This document shows, piece after piece, positions 6,330-16,628 of a DNA stretch of 64,000 bases. Location of the stretch: contig NZ_FNEG01000003.1 in assembly GCF_900100075.1 (NCBI RefSeq), positions 186,001 through 250,000 on the forward strand. Direction: 5' to 3'. Position 1 is the stretch's first letter; each line of letters opens with the position of its first letter. The DNA is from Chryseobacterium jejuense. Lineage in GTDB: Bacteria; Bacteroidota; Bacteroidia; Flavobacteriales; Weeksellaceae. Below the pieces are notes generated by a model, which was given only the letters and a program-made list of their open reading frames with translations, was not told the origin of the DNA and ran no database searches. The position numbers were made by a program, and so were the translations under genes.

Positions 6330-7478
6330 TTATATTTTTGAAAGATTCTCTAGAGCCTTTTCCAATGTTTCCTGTTTCTTGGCAAAACATAGTCTGATGA
6401 CATTTTCATTGATCTTGTTTTTGTAAAATGATGAGAACGGAACACTCGCCACCTTATGATTAATGGTCAGTTCACTAGCGAAATCAAAGTCATTTTTATC
6501 TGAAATCTTAGAATATTTTACTGCCTGGAAATACGTTCCCTCACAATCCAGGAGCTCAAAGGAAGTTCCGGAAAGTCCTTTTCTCAGGAAATCTCTTTTC
6601 TCCTGGAAGAATTGATTCAGATGAAGATAATGTTCATCATTTTTCATATACTCAGCCAAAGCAAGCTGAATAGGAGTATTCACACAAAAAACATTGAACT
6701 GATGTACCTTTCTGAACTCATCCGTTAAAGCTTTGGGAGCGGCACAATATCCAACCTTCCAGCCTGTAACATGGAAAAGCTTTCCAAATGAAGCTACAAG
6801 AAGGGACCTTTCTTTAAGCTCGGGATATTTACAGATGCTTAAATGCTCTTTCCCATCAAAAACAATATTTTCATACACTTCATCACTTAAAATAAGGATC
6901 GAAGTTCCTTTTACCAATTGAATAAGCTCGTTGATATCCTCTTCTGTTAAGATTTTTCCTGATGGATTATTCGGGTTATTAAGGATAATCATCTTGGTTT
7001 TATCGCTTATCAGGCTTTTCACAACAGTCCAATCAATTTGATAGTCTGGAGCCTTCATTTCAAACCGTTTTACAATACCTCCAAAAAGTTCAACAGTAGG
7101 TTCATAACAGTCGTAAGCCGGTTCAAAGATAACCACTTCATCATCTTTTTTGATAAAAGCTGCGATGGCTGTAAAAATAGCCTGGGTTCCGCCAGCAGTA
7201 ACCGTGATTTCAGAATCCGGATGATAAGAACTTTGGTGGCTATTTTCAATTTTTCTTGCAATTTCTTCCTTCAAGCCAATCATTCCTCCCAAGGGTGCAT
7301 ATTGATTAAACCCTTTTTTCACAAAGTGATCTACATTATTTAATAACTCGAGATCCGGCATGAAATCAGGAAATCCCTGAGAAAGATTAATAGCTTCATT
7401 TTCATTGGCAAGCTGTGTCATTTGGCTGAAAATAGTAGTTCCCACATTGGAAAGTTTCGATAAAGGAAGTTGTATCAT
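6330..7478 (-). CDS. Methionine-type aminotransferase (PLP, class I/II)
   Basis: 382-residue cytosolic PLP aminotransferase, closest in memory to E. coli YbdL, which prefers methionine. It shares SKL..VGTTIF.QM at the N-terminus, INLSQGFPDF, QYAP, ITVTAGGTQA, NNPNNPSGK and SDEVYE, with the PLP lysine in SFGKLFHVTGWKVGY and the C-terminal IRLCFAKK. The frame is open to an ATG at 7532, but the family start fits the ATG at 7478. A TAnnTTTG-like box (AAAATTTG) ends only five bases before that ATG. It is monocistronic next to the repeat region. Confidence 0.9.
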   Translation of the reverse strand: MIQLPLSKLSNVGTTIFSQMTQLANENEAINLSQGFPDFMPDLELLNNVDHFVKKGFNQYAPLGGMIGLKEEIARKIENSHQSSYHPDSEITVTAGGTQAIFTAIAAFIKKDDEVVIFEPAYDCYEPTVELFGGIVKRFEMKAPDYQIDWTVVKSLISDKTKMIILNNPNNPSGKILTEEDINELIQLVKGTSILILSDEVYENIVFDGKEHLSICKYPELKERSLLVASFGKLFHVTGWKVGYCAAPKALTDEFRKVHQFNVFCVNTPIQLALAEYMKNDEHYLHLNQFFQEKRDFLRKGLSGTSFELLDCEGTYFQAVKYSKISDKNDFDFASELTINHKVASVPFSSFYKNKINENVIRLCFAKKQETLEKALENLSKI

Positions 7479-7572
7479 AAAAACAAATTTTGTTGATACC
7501 GAATTTAATGAATTATTTAAAACGCTGTTCATTTAAATATTCCTATGATAATCTATATACCTAAACAAAATT

Positions 7573-8180
7573 ATTCGTGGCCATTAAATATTCTTTTAGA
7601 TATCTGCGTCATCAGCAAAATCTGCGAGGCCTTTTTAGGTTGGAAAACGCAATGGCGCAAAGGATTAATCATACAGACCGTATTTAAGGCGCAAGAGAAT
7701 CCAAGATTCTCAGCAAAGAAAGGTTTTTACAAGATTTCTATTATCACAATTGATACATTAGTAAAAATCATTCGTGAATTAGTGGCGTTTAGAAATTCTT
7801 TTAGATATCAGCGTCATCAGCAAATTCTGCGAGAAAATTTTAGGTTGGAAAACGCAATGGCGCAAAGGATTAATCATACAGACCGTATTTAAGGCGCAAG
7901 AGAATCCAGGGTTCTCAGCAAAGAAAGGCTTTCACAAGATTTCTATTATCATAATTGATACATCAGTAAAAATCATTCGTGAATTAGTGGCGTTTAGAAA
8001 TTCTTTTAGATATCAGCGTCATCAGCAAATTCTGCGAGAAAATTTTAGGTTGGAAAGCGCAATGGCGCAAAGGATTAATCATGCAGACCGTATTTAAGGC
8101 GCAAGAGAATCCAAGACTCTCAGCAAAGAAAGGTTTTTACAAGATTTCTATTATCATAATTGATACATTAGTAAAAATAT
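7573..8180. repeat. Tandem repeat A, three units of about 205 bp
   Basis: Three near-identical direct units: 7573-7770 (a shorter, more diverged first copy), 7771-7975 and 7976-8180. Each starts ATTCGTG..., contains TTTTAGATATC.GCGTCATC, a GGTTGGAAA.CGCAATGGCG segment and AAGGCGCAAGAGAATCC. Open frames across it are repeat artefacts. No transposase or coding signal was seen. Confidence 0.9.
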
Positions 8181-8890
8181 TTCGTGCATTGGCGGCGATT
8201 ATAAAAGGCTATTTTAGCAGTATACCATTTTATCGGAGATAAAATCCTTGCGCCTTAAAAGCAGTTATTCAAAAAAACGTTGCGACTTTGCGATTTCCAA
8301 CATGTTTCAACGTTGAGATTGCTTCACCTTTGGTTCGCAATGACTAGAACTGAAATTATTTTTTTAACCACATAGATACATAAGGTTTATGTGTAAATAA
8401 AATAATTCGTGCATTGGCGGCGATTATAAAAGGCTATTTTAGCAGTATACCATTTTATCGGAGATAAAATCCTTGCGCCTTAAAACAGTAAGTATTCAAA
8501 AAACTTTGCGACTTTGCGATTTCCAACATGTTTCAACGTTGAGATTGCTTCCCCTTTGGTTCGCAATGACAAGAACTAAAATTATTTTTTTAACCACATA
8601 GATACATAAGGTTTATGTGTAAATAAAATAATTCGTGCATTGGTGGCGATTATAAAAAGCTATTTTAGCAGTATACCATTTTATCGGAGATAAAATCCTT
8701 GCGCCTTAAAACAGTAAGTATTCAAAAAACTTTGCGACTTTGCGATTTCCAACATGTTTCAACGTTGAGATTGCTTCACCTTTGGTTCGCAATGACAAGA
8801 ACTAATTTTTTTTTTTTAACCACATAGATACATAAGGTTTATGTGTAAATAAAATAATTCGTGCATTCGTGGCCATTATAAAAGCCTATT
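8181..8890. repeat. Tandem repeat B, three units of about 226 bp plus a partial unit
   Basis: Direct copies at 8181-8405, 8406-8631 and 8632-8857, then a truncated start to about 8890. Each has GTGCATTGGCGGCGATTATA, TTATCGGAGATAAAATCC, GCGACTTTGCGATTTCC, a GAGATTGCTTC...GGTTCGCAATGAC segment and CCACATAGATACATAAGG. Unit boundaries are set by the recurring TTCGTGCATT. Diverged copies lie at 25255-25645 (reversed) and 61575-61800. Confidence 0.9.
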
Positions 8891-8945
8891 TAAACATTTG
8901 TTTGAAGAATGTAACTTTTTGTTTTTAAATATGTTCGATGATGTT

Positions 8946-8953
8946 TATATTTG
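8946..8953 (+). promoter_or_regulatory. -7 element of the DUF2867-like gene
   Basis: TATATTTG, a full match to TAnnTTTG, 26 bp before the ATG at 8979. It argues against in-frame starts further upstream. The nearest TTG (8919-8921) is 24 bp away, longer than usual. Confidence 0.6.
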
Positions 8954-8978
8954 TTATGCTAAAAATAATATAAAACCC

Positions 8979-9527
8979 ATGACAATGAAAATTAAGAAGA
9001 TTGAGTTTCCGGCAAAATCTATTTTATCACAAGGAAAAGAAAAGTTTGATTATGCAGATAGTTTTACTGGCGGGTTGGTAGGAAATGGACAGAATTTTGA
9101 CATGACGCAAGTTGGAAAAGCTTTCTTTACAAGCGGACCGAAATGGGGAAGTAAAATGTTTGCTTTCAGAAACAAGATGGTAGGATTATTCGGATTGAAA
9201 ACGGGTGCAGAAACAGATCCGATGAAAGAAGTTGATCATTTTACATTGGAAATAGGAGATCGGGTAGGGCTTTTTAAAGTTTTTAATAAAACCAGTAATG
9301 AGATTGTCATTGGTGAAGATGATAAACATCTGGATTTTAGGGTTTCTCTTTTGTTTGATAAAAACCAGGGTGGTCAGGATGAAAATTCCTTAACCATTTC
9401 CACTACGGTAAAGTTTCATAACTGGCTGGGTATATTATATTTTTTACCGGTACGTCCCTTTCATAAACTCATTGTTCCGGCTATGCTGAAAAATATTATA
9501 GGCAAGCTGGAAGCGGCGAAACAATAA
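8979..9527 (+). CDS. DUF2867-like protein
   Basis: 182-residue protein, probably of the DUF2867 family (ligand-binding fold, function unknown). Features seen: DYADSF near the start, FTSGPKWGSKMFAFRNKMVGLFGL, VDHFTLEIGDRVGLFKVF, then FRVSLL and the C-terminal TTVKFHNWLGILYFLPVRPFHKLIV. No signal peptide. The start is either 8979 or 8985 (ATGACAATG); both follow the -7 element. A hairpin terminator follows. The gene sits alone between repeats and parE. Confidence 0.72.
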   Translation: MTMKIKKIEFPAKSILSQGKEKFDYADSFTGGLVGNGQNFDMTQVGKAFFTSGPKWGSKMFAFRNKMVGLFGLKTGAETDPMKEVDHFTLEIGDRVGLFKVFNKTSNEIVIGEDDKHLDFRVSLLFDKNQGGQDENSLTISTTVKFHNWLGILYFLPVRPFHKLIVPAMLKNIIGKLEAAKQ

Positions 9528-9536
9528 TTTCTGAGG

Positions 9537-9572
9537 GTAAATGTCGGAATACAGACATTTACTCTTTATTTT
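9537..9572 (+). terminator. Terminator after the DUF2867-like gene
   Basis: Stem GTAAATGTC / GACATTTAC (9537-9545 / 9554-9562) followed by a T-rich tail. Confidence 0.75.
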
Positions 9573-9674
9573 CCATTCAATTAAGTCTACTTTTTTTTGA
9601 TACGAATCCTGATTTCAGGAAGAATGTTGATAAAAAAAGGAAAACTAAAATTCGGATAATTTTGGACAATTTCG

Positions 9675-9682
9675 TACTTTTG
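9675..9682 (+). promoter_or_regulatory. -7 element of parE
   Basis: TACTTTTG matches TAnnTTTG, 20 bp before the parE ATG at 9703. No TTG at standard spacing was found. Confidence 0.6.
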
Positions 9683-9702
9683 TATGTTTGCTGAAATCAT
9701 AT

Positions 9703-11589
9703 ATGTCACAAGAAATAAATCCAACCTACTCCGAAGAGAATATCAGAACCCTCGATTGGCAGGAACATATCCGTCTGCGTCCCGGCATGTACATCGGGAA
9801 ACTGGGCGATGGCTCCTCTGCCGATGATGGTATTTACATTTTACTTAAAGAAATCCTGGATAACTCCATAGATGAGTTTAGGATGAGATCCGGTAAAAGA
9901 ATTGAAATAAAGCTGGATGACGGCAAGGTTACTATTCGTGACTTTGGTCGTGGAATTCCGCTGGGAAAAATGGTTGATGCCGTTTCCAAAATGAATACCG
10001 GTGGTAAGTACGACAGTAAGGCGTTCAAGAAATCTGTAGGATTGAACGGGGTGGGTACCAAAGCTGTAAATGCCCTTTCAGAATACTTCAGAGTGCGCTC
10101 TTTCCGTGATGGAATGATGAAAGCGGCAGAGTTTTCCCGTGGGATGATCAAAGAAGACTTTGATGAAAAAGAAACTTCAGACCGAAATGGAACTGAAATT
10201 TCATTTATTCCTGATGGAGAAATCTTCCTGCATTTTAAGTACAGAAAAGAGTATATCGAAAGAATGCTCCGCAACTATGCATACCTGAACCCGGGGCTGA
10301 AAATAGTATTCAATGGAGAAACCTATTTTTCTGAAAACGGTCTTAAAGACCTTTTAGAAGAAGAATTGGAAAGCGATATCCTGTATCCGATCGTTCATTT
10401 AAAGGATGAAGATATTGAAGTTGCCATCACCCATTCTGATAAATCACAGACGGAAACTTATTTTTCATTTGTTAACGGGCAGAATACAACACAAGGTGGT
10501 ACTCACCTTAATGCTTTCCGTGAAGCGTATGTGAAAACAATCCGTGAGTTTTTCAATAAAAGTTTTGATGCCTCTGATATCAGAAAATCAATTATTGCAG
10601 CCATTTCCATTAATGTGGAAGAGCCGGTTTTCGAATCTCAGACCAAAACAAAACTGGGATCCAATGATATGGGACCTAACGGGCCAACCGTAAGAACCTT
10701 TATTATTGATTTTCTAAAAAGTAAACTAGATAATTTCCTACATAAAAACCCCGAAATAGCAGAAGGAATTCAAAGAAAGATTCTGATCTCTGAGAGAGAG
10801 AGAAAAGAGCTTTCAGGAATCCAAAAACTTGCAAGAGAAAGGGCTAAAAAAGTATCCCTTCACAACAAAAAACTGCGTGACTGCAGACAGCATTATAACG
10901 ATCAAAAAGCTGAGAGAAAAGGAGATACGCAAATCTTTATCACCGAGGGAGACTCCGCATCAGGATCAATCACCAAATCAAGAGACGTAGAAACACAGGC
11001 GGTATTCTCATTAAAAGGAAAACCTCTGAATTGCTATGGTTTAACGAAGAAAGTAGTGTACGAGAATGAGGAGTTCAACCTTCTTCAGGCTGCTTTAAAT
11101 ATTGAAGAAAGTTTGGAAGACCTGAGATACAATCAGGTAATTATTGCAACCGATGCCGATGTGGATGGAATGCACATCCGTTTGTTGATGATTACATTCT
11201 TCCTACAGTTCTTCCCGGATCTGATTAAAAATAATCACCTTTATATTCTTCAGACCCCGTTATTCAGGGTTAGAAATAAAAAGGAGACAAGATATTGTTA
11301 TTCAGAAGCAGAAAGAGTAAAAGCCTTGAATGATCTAGGAAAGAATCCTGAAATTACCCGATTCAAAGGATTAGGGGAGATCTCTCCGGATGAATTTAAG
11401 CATTTCATTGGTAAAGATATCCGTTTAGAGCCGGTAGTAATAGGGAAAGATCAAACCATAGACCAATTACTGGAGTTCTATATGGGTAAAAATACACCAG
11501 ACAGACAGACTTTCATTCTTGAGAACTTGGTAGTGGAAGATGATACTGATATAGACAAAAAAAACATACCTGATGAAGTAAGCAGCTAA
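9703..11589 (+). CDS. parE: Topoisomerase IV subunit B (ParE)
   Basis: 628-residue ATPase subunit of a type IIA topoisomerase; with ParC it decatenates chromosomes. GHKL ATPase domain: RPGMYIG (26-32), [10 protein letters not shown] (50-59), GRGIPLG, and the [14 protein letters not shown] lid near 104. TOPRIM domain: EGDSASGS and [10 protein letters not shown]. The length (about 630, without the insert of some gyrase B) and the linkage to parC favour topoisomerase IV over GyrB. The ATG at 9703 follows the -7 box; an in-frame ATG at 9688 is nearly on top of it. parC is two genes downstream. Confidence 0.93.
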   Translation: MSQEINPTYSEENIRTLDWQEHIRLRPGMYIGKLGDGSSADDGIYILLKEILDNSIDEFRMRSGKRIEIKLDDGKVTIRDFGRGIPLGKMVDAVSKMNTGGKYDSKAFKKSVGLNGVGTKAVNALSEYFRVRSFRDGMMKAAEFSRGMIKEDFDEKETSDRNGTEISFIPDGEIFLHFKYRKEYIERMLRNYAYLNPGLKIVFNGETYFSENGLKDLLEEELESDILYPIVHLKDEDIEVAITHSDKSQTETYFSFVNGQNTTQGGTHLNAFREAYVKTIREFFNKSFDASDIRKSIIAAISINVEEPVFESQTKTKLGSNDMGPNGPTVRTFIIDFLKSKLDNFLHKNPEIAEGIQRKILISERERKELSGIQKLARERAKKVSLHNKKLRDCRQHYNDQKAERKGDTQIFITEGDSASGSITKSRDVETQAVFSLKGKPLNCYGLTKKVVYENEEFNLLQAALNIEESLEDLRYNQVIIATDADVDGMHIRLLMITFFLQFFPDLIKNNHLYILQTPLFRVRNKKETRYCYSEAERVKALNDLGKNPEITRFKGLGEISPDEFKHFIGKDIRLEPVVIGKDQTIDQLLEFYMGKNTPDRQTFILENLVVEDDTDIDKKNIPDEVSS

Positions 11590-11620
11590 TACACCTTACG
11601 AACACCAGATAAGAATCACA

Positions 11621-12097
11621 ATGAGATTAAGTAACCGTAGTAAAACATCATTTTATAACTTCATAAATACACTGTTGGTAATGATAACAGTGTTTGGAAT
11701 AGCAGGATTTCTAGCCAATAAATACAGGTTTAATGTATTAGGAGTGGAAAGCTATCTGATGATTATTGTTCCTGTATTGCTATTGATAATCTTTCATCTT
11801 AACGGACGACAGATTTTTGAATACGACAGTGATGGTGAAGCATTGCATTTTAAGAACAGGAATATCATTCCCTTTTTAAGCAAGCCTCTTCACGATGAGT
11901 TTCCGAAATATAAACTGATAAAATATGACATAGTTAGTATTTTCTTTATCAAAAGATTATATATTACCGTCTCTAGTAAGAATAATGGATCTACGATGTT
12001 GAAGTACCAGGTTTCTTACTTAACCAGAAAAGAAGTAAACGATTTAAAACTCTCTCTGAATAAAGTTTTAAAAGCTAATAAAGAGAAAAAAGATTAA
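11621..12097 (+). CDS. Small membrane protein between parE and parC
   Basis: 158-residue protein of unknown function. Two hydrophobic segments (about residues 15-35 and 42-62) form a hairpin, followed by a polar C-terminal half of about 95 residues ending in a lysine-rich tail (KVLKANKEKKD). It looks like a two-TM protein with a cytosolic PH-like or mixed domain; no motif is recognised. It is 31 bp after parE and only 8 bp before parC, so it is almost certainly co-transcribed with both. Confidence 0.82.
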   Translation: MRLSNRSKTSFYNFINTLLVMITVFGIAGFLANKYRFNVLGVESYLMIIVPVLLLIIFHLNGRQIFEYDSDGEALHFKNRNIIPFLSKPLHDEFPKYKLIKYDIVSIFFIKRLYITVSSKNNGSTMLKYQVSYLTRKEVNDLKLSLNKVLKANKEKKD

Positions 12098-12105
12098 TAT
12101 AACAG

Positions 12106-14697
12106 ATGACGACAGAAGAATATTCGCATGAGGGTGAAAGCTTGAAGAAGGTTTCCGGTCTATACAAAGATTGGTTTCTGGATTATGCTTCCTATGTAAT
12201 TTTGGATAGGGCGATTCCTTCGATATATGACGGGCTAAAGCCTGTTCAGCGAAGAATTATGCACTCTATGCGGGAACTGGAAGATGGCCGTTACAATAAG
12301 GTGGCCAATATCGTGGGAAATACCATGAAGTATCACCCTCACGGTGATGCCTCCATTACAGATGCCATGGTACAGATCGGGCAGAAAGAATTGCTGATCG
12401 ATACTCAGGGAAACTGGGGGAATATCTATACAGGAGACTCTGCCGCCGCCGCGAGGTATATTGAAGCAAGATTAACTCCTCTAGCATTAGAGGTAGTCTT
12501 CAACCCTAAAACTACGGACTGGACAAAATCCTATGACGGGAGAAATAATGAACCCATTGATCTTCCGGTAAAATTCCCATTGCTTCTTGCACAGGGGGTG
12601 GAAGGAATTGGGGTAGGACTTTCCACAAAGATCCTTCCACATAACTTCAATGAGCTTATCAATGCTTCTGTAGCCTATTTAAAAGGAAAGAGATTTGAGA
12701 TCTATCCGGACTTTTTAACAGCCGGTTATCTGGATGTATCAGAATATAATGATGGTCACCGTGGCGGAAAAGTAAGAGCCAGAGCAAAAATCACTCAGAC
12801 AGATAAACATATGCTGGTGATTTCTGAACTTCCTTATTCCAAGACAACGAGTGATCTGATTGATTCTATCCTGAAAGCCAATGAAAAAGGAAAAATCAAG
12901 ATCAAGAAAATTGAAGACAACACGTCTGATAAGGTTGAGATCCTGATTCATATTCATAATGATGTATCTCCGGATAAAACTATTGATGCCCTGTATGCTT
13001 TTACAGACTGCCAGGTAACAATTTCTCCGAATGCCTGCGTGATTGTTGGTGATAAACCAATGTTCCTTAATGTTTCTGAGATTCTGAAAACGAATACGGA
13101 TCACACGGTATCATTGCTGAAAAAAGAGCTTGAAATAGAACTTCATGAGCTTCAGGAAAGCTGGCATTTCTCCTCACTGGAAAGAATATTCATCGAAAAC
13201 AGAATCTATCACGACATTGAAGAAGTGAAGACCTGGGAAGATGTAATAAAGACGATAGATGCAGGATTAAAACCACATACCAAACATCTGTTAAGAGCTG
13301 TTACTGAAGAGGATATCTTAAAGCTGACCGAAATCAGAATCAAGAGGATTTCAAGATTCGATTTAGATAAATTCAAAGAAAATATTGCCTCTTTGGAAGG
13401 TAAAATTGAGCAGGTAAAATACCATCTTGCCAACCTGATTGCGTATGCGATTGAATATTATCTGAATATCCAGAAGAAATACGGAAAAGACAAGCAGAGA
13501 AAAACAGAACTTAGAATCTTTGATACTATTGATGCAACCAAAGTAGCGGTGGCCAATGAGAAGTTCTATGCCAACTTTGAAGAAGGCTTCATCGGAACAT
13601 CTCTGAAGAAAGATCAGTACATGTTTGATTGTTCGGATATTGATGATATCATTACTTTCAGAAAAGATGGTAGCATGAAGGTGGTGAAAGTGGAGGCTAA
13701 AACATTTATCGGAAAAGATATTCTTCACGTTGCCATATGGAAGAAAAATGATAAGAGAACAGTGTATAACATGATCTACCGTGAAGGCAGGGAAGGACCT
13801 TATTATATGAAGCGTTTCTCTGTAACCGGAGTTACAAGAAATACAGATTATCCGTTAGCTTCAGATAAGAAAGGTTCAGAAACATTATACTTCTCAGCCA
13901 ACCCGAATGGTGAAGCGGAAACGGTTACGGTTCTTTTAAAACCAAATCCGAGAATCAGAAAGAATAAAATGGAGATCAATTTCTCTGATCTGGCCATTAA
14001 AGGACGTGATTCTAAAGGAAATCTGGTAACAAAATATGCAGTGAAGAAAGTAGACCTTAAAGAAGAAGGGGTTTCTACACTGGCTCCAAGAAGAATCTGG
14101 TTTGATGATACGGTACGAAGACTGAATGCTGATGTAAGAGGTACTTTGCTGGGTAGTTTCAAAGGAGATGATAAAATTTTAACGATCAATACCAATGGAG
14201 AAGTAAAACTAGTCTCCTTTGATCTAGGGAACCGTTTTGATGATGAATATCTGATATTGGAAAAATGGAAGCCTGAACAGCCTATTACGTGTATTTACTA
14301 TGATGGAGAAAAGGATATCTATTTCATCAAGAGATTCTTACTGGAAAATACAGTAAACATACAAACCTTTATGCCATCTGAGCATCCGAAATCATTCATC
14401 GAGAATGTGATTGTAGCGAATGATGTAACGGCGGAAATTATTTTTGCAAAAGATAAAGGAAAAGAACGTGACCCGGAAACTATTAATATAGACGAATTTA
14501 TTGCTGTAAAAGGAATAAAAGCGATAGGAAACCAGTTTACGAAATTTAAAGTAAAAGCCATCAATATCACCATTCCTGAACCTGTAGAAGAGGAACCGGA
14601 AGTATATGAAGATCCGGAACCAACCGGAGATATGGATGAAGAAGGAGGAATTATTGGAGATCTGTTCCAGGAAGATGGAGCTAATGAAACTGAATAG
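12106..14697 (+). CDS. parC: Topoisomerase IV subunit A (ParC)
   Basis: 863-residue DNA-cleaving subunit. N-terminal YASYVILDRAIPSIYDGLKPVQRR, the HPHGDASITD helix and the catalytic tyrosine in AAARYIEARL (Tyr118). The coiled-coil part spans roughly 330-460 and a beta-pinwheel C-terminal domain follows, with an acidic tail (EEEPEVYEDPEPTGDMDEE). The GyrA Ser83 position of the quinolone pocket is Ala82 here (HPHGDA rather than HPHGDS). Translationally close to the upstream membrane protein gene. Confidence 0.94.
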   Translation: MTTEEYSHEGESLKKVSGLYKDWFLDYASYVILDRAIPSIYDGLKPVQRRIMHSMRELEDGRYNKVANIVGNTMKYHPHGDASITDAMVQIGQKELLIDTQGNWGNIYTGDSAAAARYIEARLTPLALEVVFNPKTTDWTKSYDGRNNEPIDLPVKFPLLLAQGVEGIGVGLSTKILPHNFNELINASVAYLKGKRFEIYPDFLTAGYLDVSEYNDGHRGGKVRARAKITQTDKHMLVISELPYSKTTSDLIDSILKANEKGKIKIKKIEDNTSDKVEILIHIHNDVSPDKTIDALYAFTDCQVTISPNACVIVGDKPMFLNVSEILKTNTDHTVSLLKKELEIELHELQESWHFSSLERIFIENRIYHDIEEVKTWEDVIKTIDAGLKPHTKHLLRAVTEEDILKLTEIRIKRISRFDLDKFKENIASLEGKIEQVKYHLANLIAYAIEYYLNIQKKYGKDKQRKTELRIFDTIDATKVAVANEKFYANFEEGFIGTSLKKDQYMFDCSDIDDIITFRKDGSMKVVKVEAKTFIGKDILHVAIWKKNDKRTVYNMIYREGREGPYYMKRFSVTGVTRNTDYPLASDKKGSETLYFSANPNGEAETVTVLLKPNPRIRKNKMEINFSDLAIKGRDSKGNLVTKYAVKKVDLKEEGVSTLAPRRIWFDDTVRRLNADVRGTLLGSFKGDDKILTINTNGEVKLVSFDLGNRFDDEYLILEKWKPEQPITCIYYDGEKDIYFIKRFLLENTVNIQTFMPSEHPKSFIENVIVANDVTAEIIFAKDKGKERDPETINIDEFIAVKGIKAIGNQFTKFKVKAINITIPEPVEEEPEVYEDPEPTGDMDEEGGIIGDLFQEDGANETE

Positions 14698-14731
14698 AGC
14701 TTCTACTTAAGAATAAAATAAAAAACATCAG

Positions 14732-15373
14732 ATGGATATATTGGTTTTGATTATTATTGCCGTTACTTGTGTATTTAGTTACATGGGTTTCAACAATACG
14801 GTTTTATTTGAAAAATATAAATTCAATGTTGGAGCCATTGCCAACCGTAAAGAATATATAAGGCTGATAAGCTCTGCTTTTTTACATGCAGATTTTATGC
14901 ACCTGTTTTTTAACATGCTTTCCTTATACTTCTTTCAGGGAGTGGTGGTTCATTTCTTTGGAGAAATTGGATTCTTGATTATCTATTTCGGATCAATGAT
15001 CCTTGGAAACTTATTCAGTTTACAGATTTATCAGAAACAGCCTTGGTATTCTGCAATCGGAGCCTCAGGAGCTGTTTCGGGAATCATTTTTGCTTCCATA
15101 GCCATGGCACCGAATGAAATCAGCGTGAATTTCTTACCGGGATGGTTATTTGGAACTTTGTATTTTGGATATTCCGTATACATGATGCTGAATCCTAAGC
15201 AGTGGGACAATCTGGGCCATGCTGCTCACCTTGGAGGAGCCTTTTTTGGGTTAGTGTACTCCATTGTACTGCATCCGCAATTGGCTATGACTAATATTTT
15301 ATATCTAGGAGTCATGTCATTACCGCTGATTTATCTGGGATATCAAATTTTTGTCCGGAAACGAATCGGATAA
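14732..15373 (+). CDS. Rhomboid-family intramembrane serine protease
   Basis: 213-residue polytopic inner-membrane protease. The catalytic serine motif is GASG (Ser112), the partner histidine lies in GHAAHLGGA (His166), and the HLFFNMLSLYFF segment supplies the conserved His57 and Asn61. About six TM segments, with no extra cytosolic domain, match the compact prokaryotic type. It is 34 bp after parC on the same strand and could be read from the same transcript. Substrate unknown. Confidence 0.92.
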   Translation: MDILVLIIIAVTCVFSYMGFNNTVLFEKYKFNVGAIANRKEYIRLISSAFLHADFMHLFFNMLSLYFFQGVVVHFFGEIGFLIIYFGSMILGNLFSLQIYQKQPWYSAIGASGAVSGIIFASIAMAPNEISVNFLPGWLFGTLYFGYSVYMMLNPKQWDNLGHAAHLGGAFFGLVYSIVLHPQLAMTNILYLGVMSLPLIYLGYQIFVRKRIG

Positions 15374-15406
15374 AAAGACTATTTTTACTCTAAAATATCA
15401 AAACCA

Positions 15407-16495
15407 ATGAACACATTAGAATTCAACAGTTTCATCGTGATACTTATCTATGGTTCATTGGTTTTGCTTTCTCTGCTCAATATTGCCAACCCTTTAAAGG
15501 TTAACCGAAAAGCTAATTTCTGTTTTGGAATTTTCCTCTTTCTTTGGTCTACCTTCTGGTTAGATGAGATTCTTTTTCTGATTACCGGATCGCCCATTGA
15601 ATTTCATTCCTTATTTCCGGTTCGGATTGTACAATATCTTACTCCTATCTTTTTTTATTTCAGCGTATTATTTTATACCAATCCTTCTTTTAGATTTAAA
15701 GTAACAGATCTGAAATTTCTGTTGTTACCGGCAGCATTCGTGATATGTCTTGGATTGGTTAGCGTAGGGTATACCAGTCCTTTCGATTCCTTAAGCATTA
15801 TCCTTATCTTGGTTCAGGCCTTGTTTTATACCTTACTTTCTTATATCACTATTAGAAAACATCAACGAAAGATCCAGCAGTTTTCTTCCAATACCGAAGG
15901 AATCAATCTGAACTGGCTGGAATACATTATTCTGGTGATTCTTGCTGTGAACATTATTTACGTAGTATACAATCGGTTTTATGATCCAAAATCATTAAAC
16001 TTCTTTATTAATGCCGTATTCTTGTTTGTTATTTATTGTGTTGGATACTATTCTTTAAAGCAGAAAGAAATTTATCCATTGGAAGAAAAACAGCGCGAAG
16101 AATTAATTTCTATGCAGGATGATTCTGATTCTGAAGAAGTAAAAAGAAAGCTGATGCCGAATGAAGAGCTGGAAAGAATCAAAGTACAGCTTGAAAATAT
16201 AATGGAAACCCAGAAACCTTATTTAGACAGTGAACTGAACCTTATTAAGCTGGCAGAAATGTTATCTGTTTCTACTCATCATTTATCCTATGTAATTAAT
16301 ACCGGTTTTCAAAAGAACTTTTTCCAATACGTGAATGAATTCCGGGTTGAATATGCCAAGCAGCTTCTTAAAGATTCCGGCAGTAAATTATCTATTCTGG
16401 GAATTGCTTACGAATCAGGTTTCAATTCCAAGACTTCCTTCAATACTACTTTCAAAAAAGTAACTGGACAAACTCCTTCCGAGTTCAAGAAATAA
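15407..16495 (+). CDS. Membrane-bound AraC-family regulator
   Basis: 362-residue protein. About seven hydrophobic segments fill residues 1-220, then an acidic linker (SMQDDSDSEEVKRK) and a C-terminal AraC helix-turn-helix (LNLIKLAEMLSVSTHHLSYVIN, then YESGFNSKTSFNTTFKKVTG). This membrane-AraC architecture is common in Bacteroidota; the N-terminal part presumably senses a membrane or external cue. It lies 161 bp upstream of the SDR pair and may control it. Confidence 0.88.
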   Translation: MNTLEFNSFIVILIYGSLVLLSLLNIANPLKVNRKANFCFGIFLFLWSTFWLDEILFLITGSPIEFHSLFPVRIVQYLTPIFFYFSVLFYTNPSFRFKVTDLKFLLLPAAFVICLGLVSVGYTSPFDSLSIILILVQALFYTLLSYITIRKHQRKIQQFSSNTEGINLNWLEYIILVILAVNIIYVVYNRFYDPKSLNFFINAVFLFVIYCVGYYSLKQKEIYPLEEKQREELISMQDDSDSEEVKRKLMPNEELERIKVQLENIMETQKPYLDSELNLIKLAEMLSVSTHHLSYVINTGFQKNFFQYVNEFRVEYAKQLLKDSGSKLSILGIAYESGFNSKTSFNTTFKKVTGQTPSEFKK

Positions 16496-16628
16496 GTTCC
16501 GGTTTATAAACTTTTACTTTTGAACTTAATTCAATTAGTTGTTTGTCAATTGGTTGAATTGTTTTTGTTTTTTCATTGAAAATAGGTTCGTTCAGATAAC
16601 CTGGAACATTCAAAGGGCATTTCCACGA

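Noticed and set aside
7545-7892. 115-codon plus-strand open frame upstream of repeat B
   Set aside because: It lies across the first two repeat A units and its translation simply repeats; no coding signal or start context.
7573-8890. Possible CRISPR array
   Set aside because: Units of 205-226 bp repeat over their whole length, with no short repeat and unique spacer; no cas genes.
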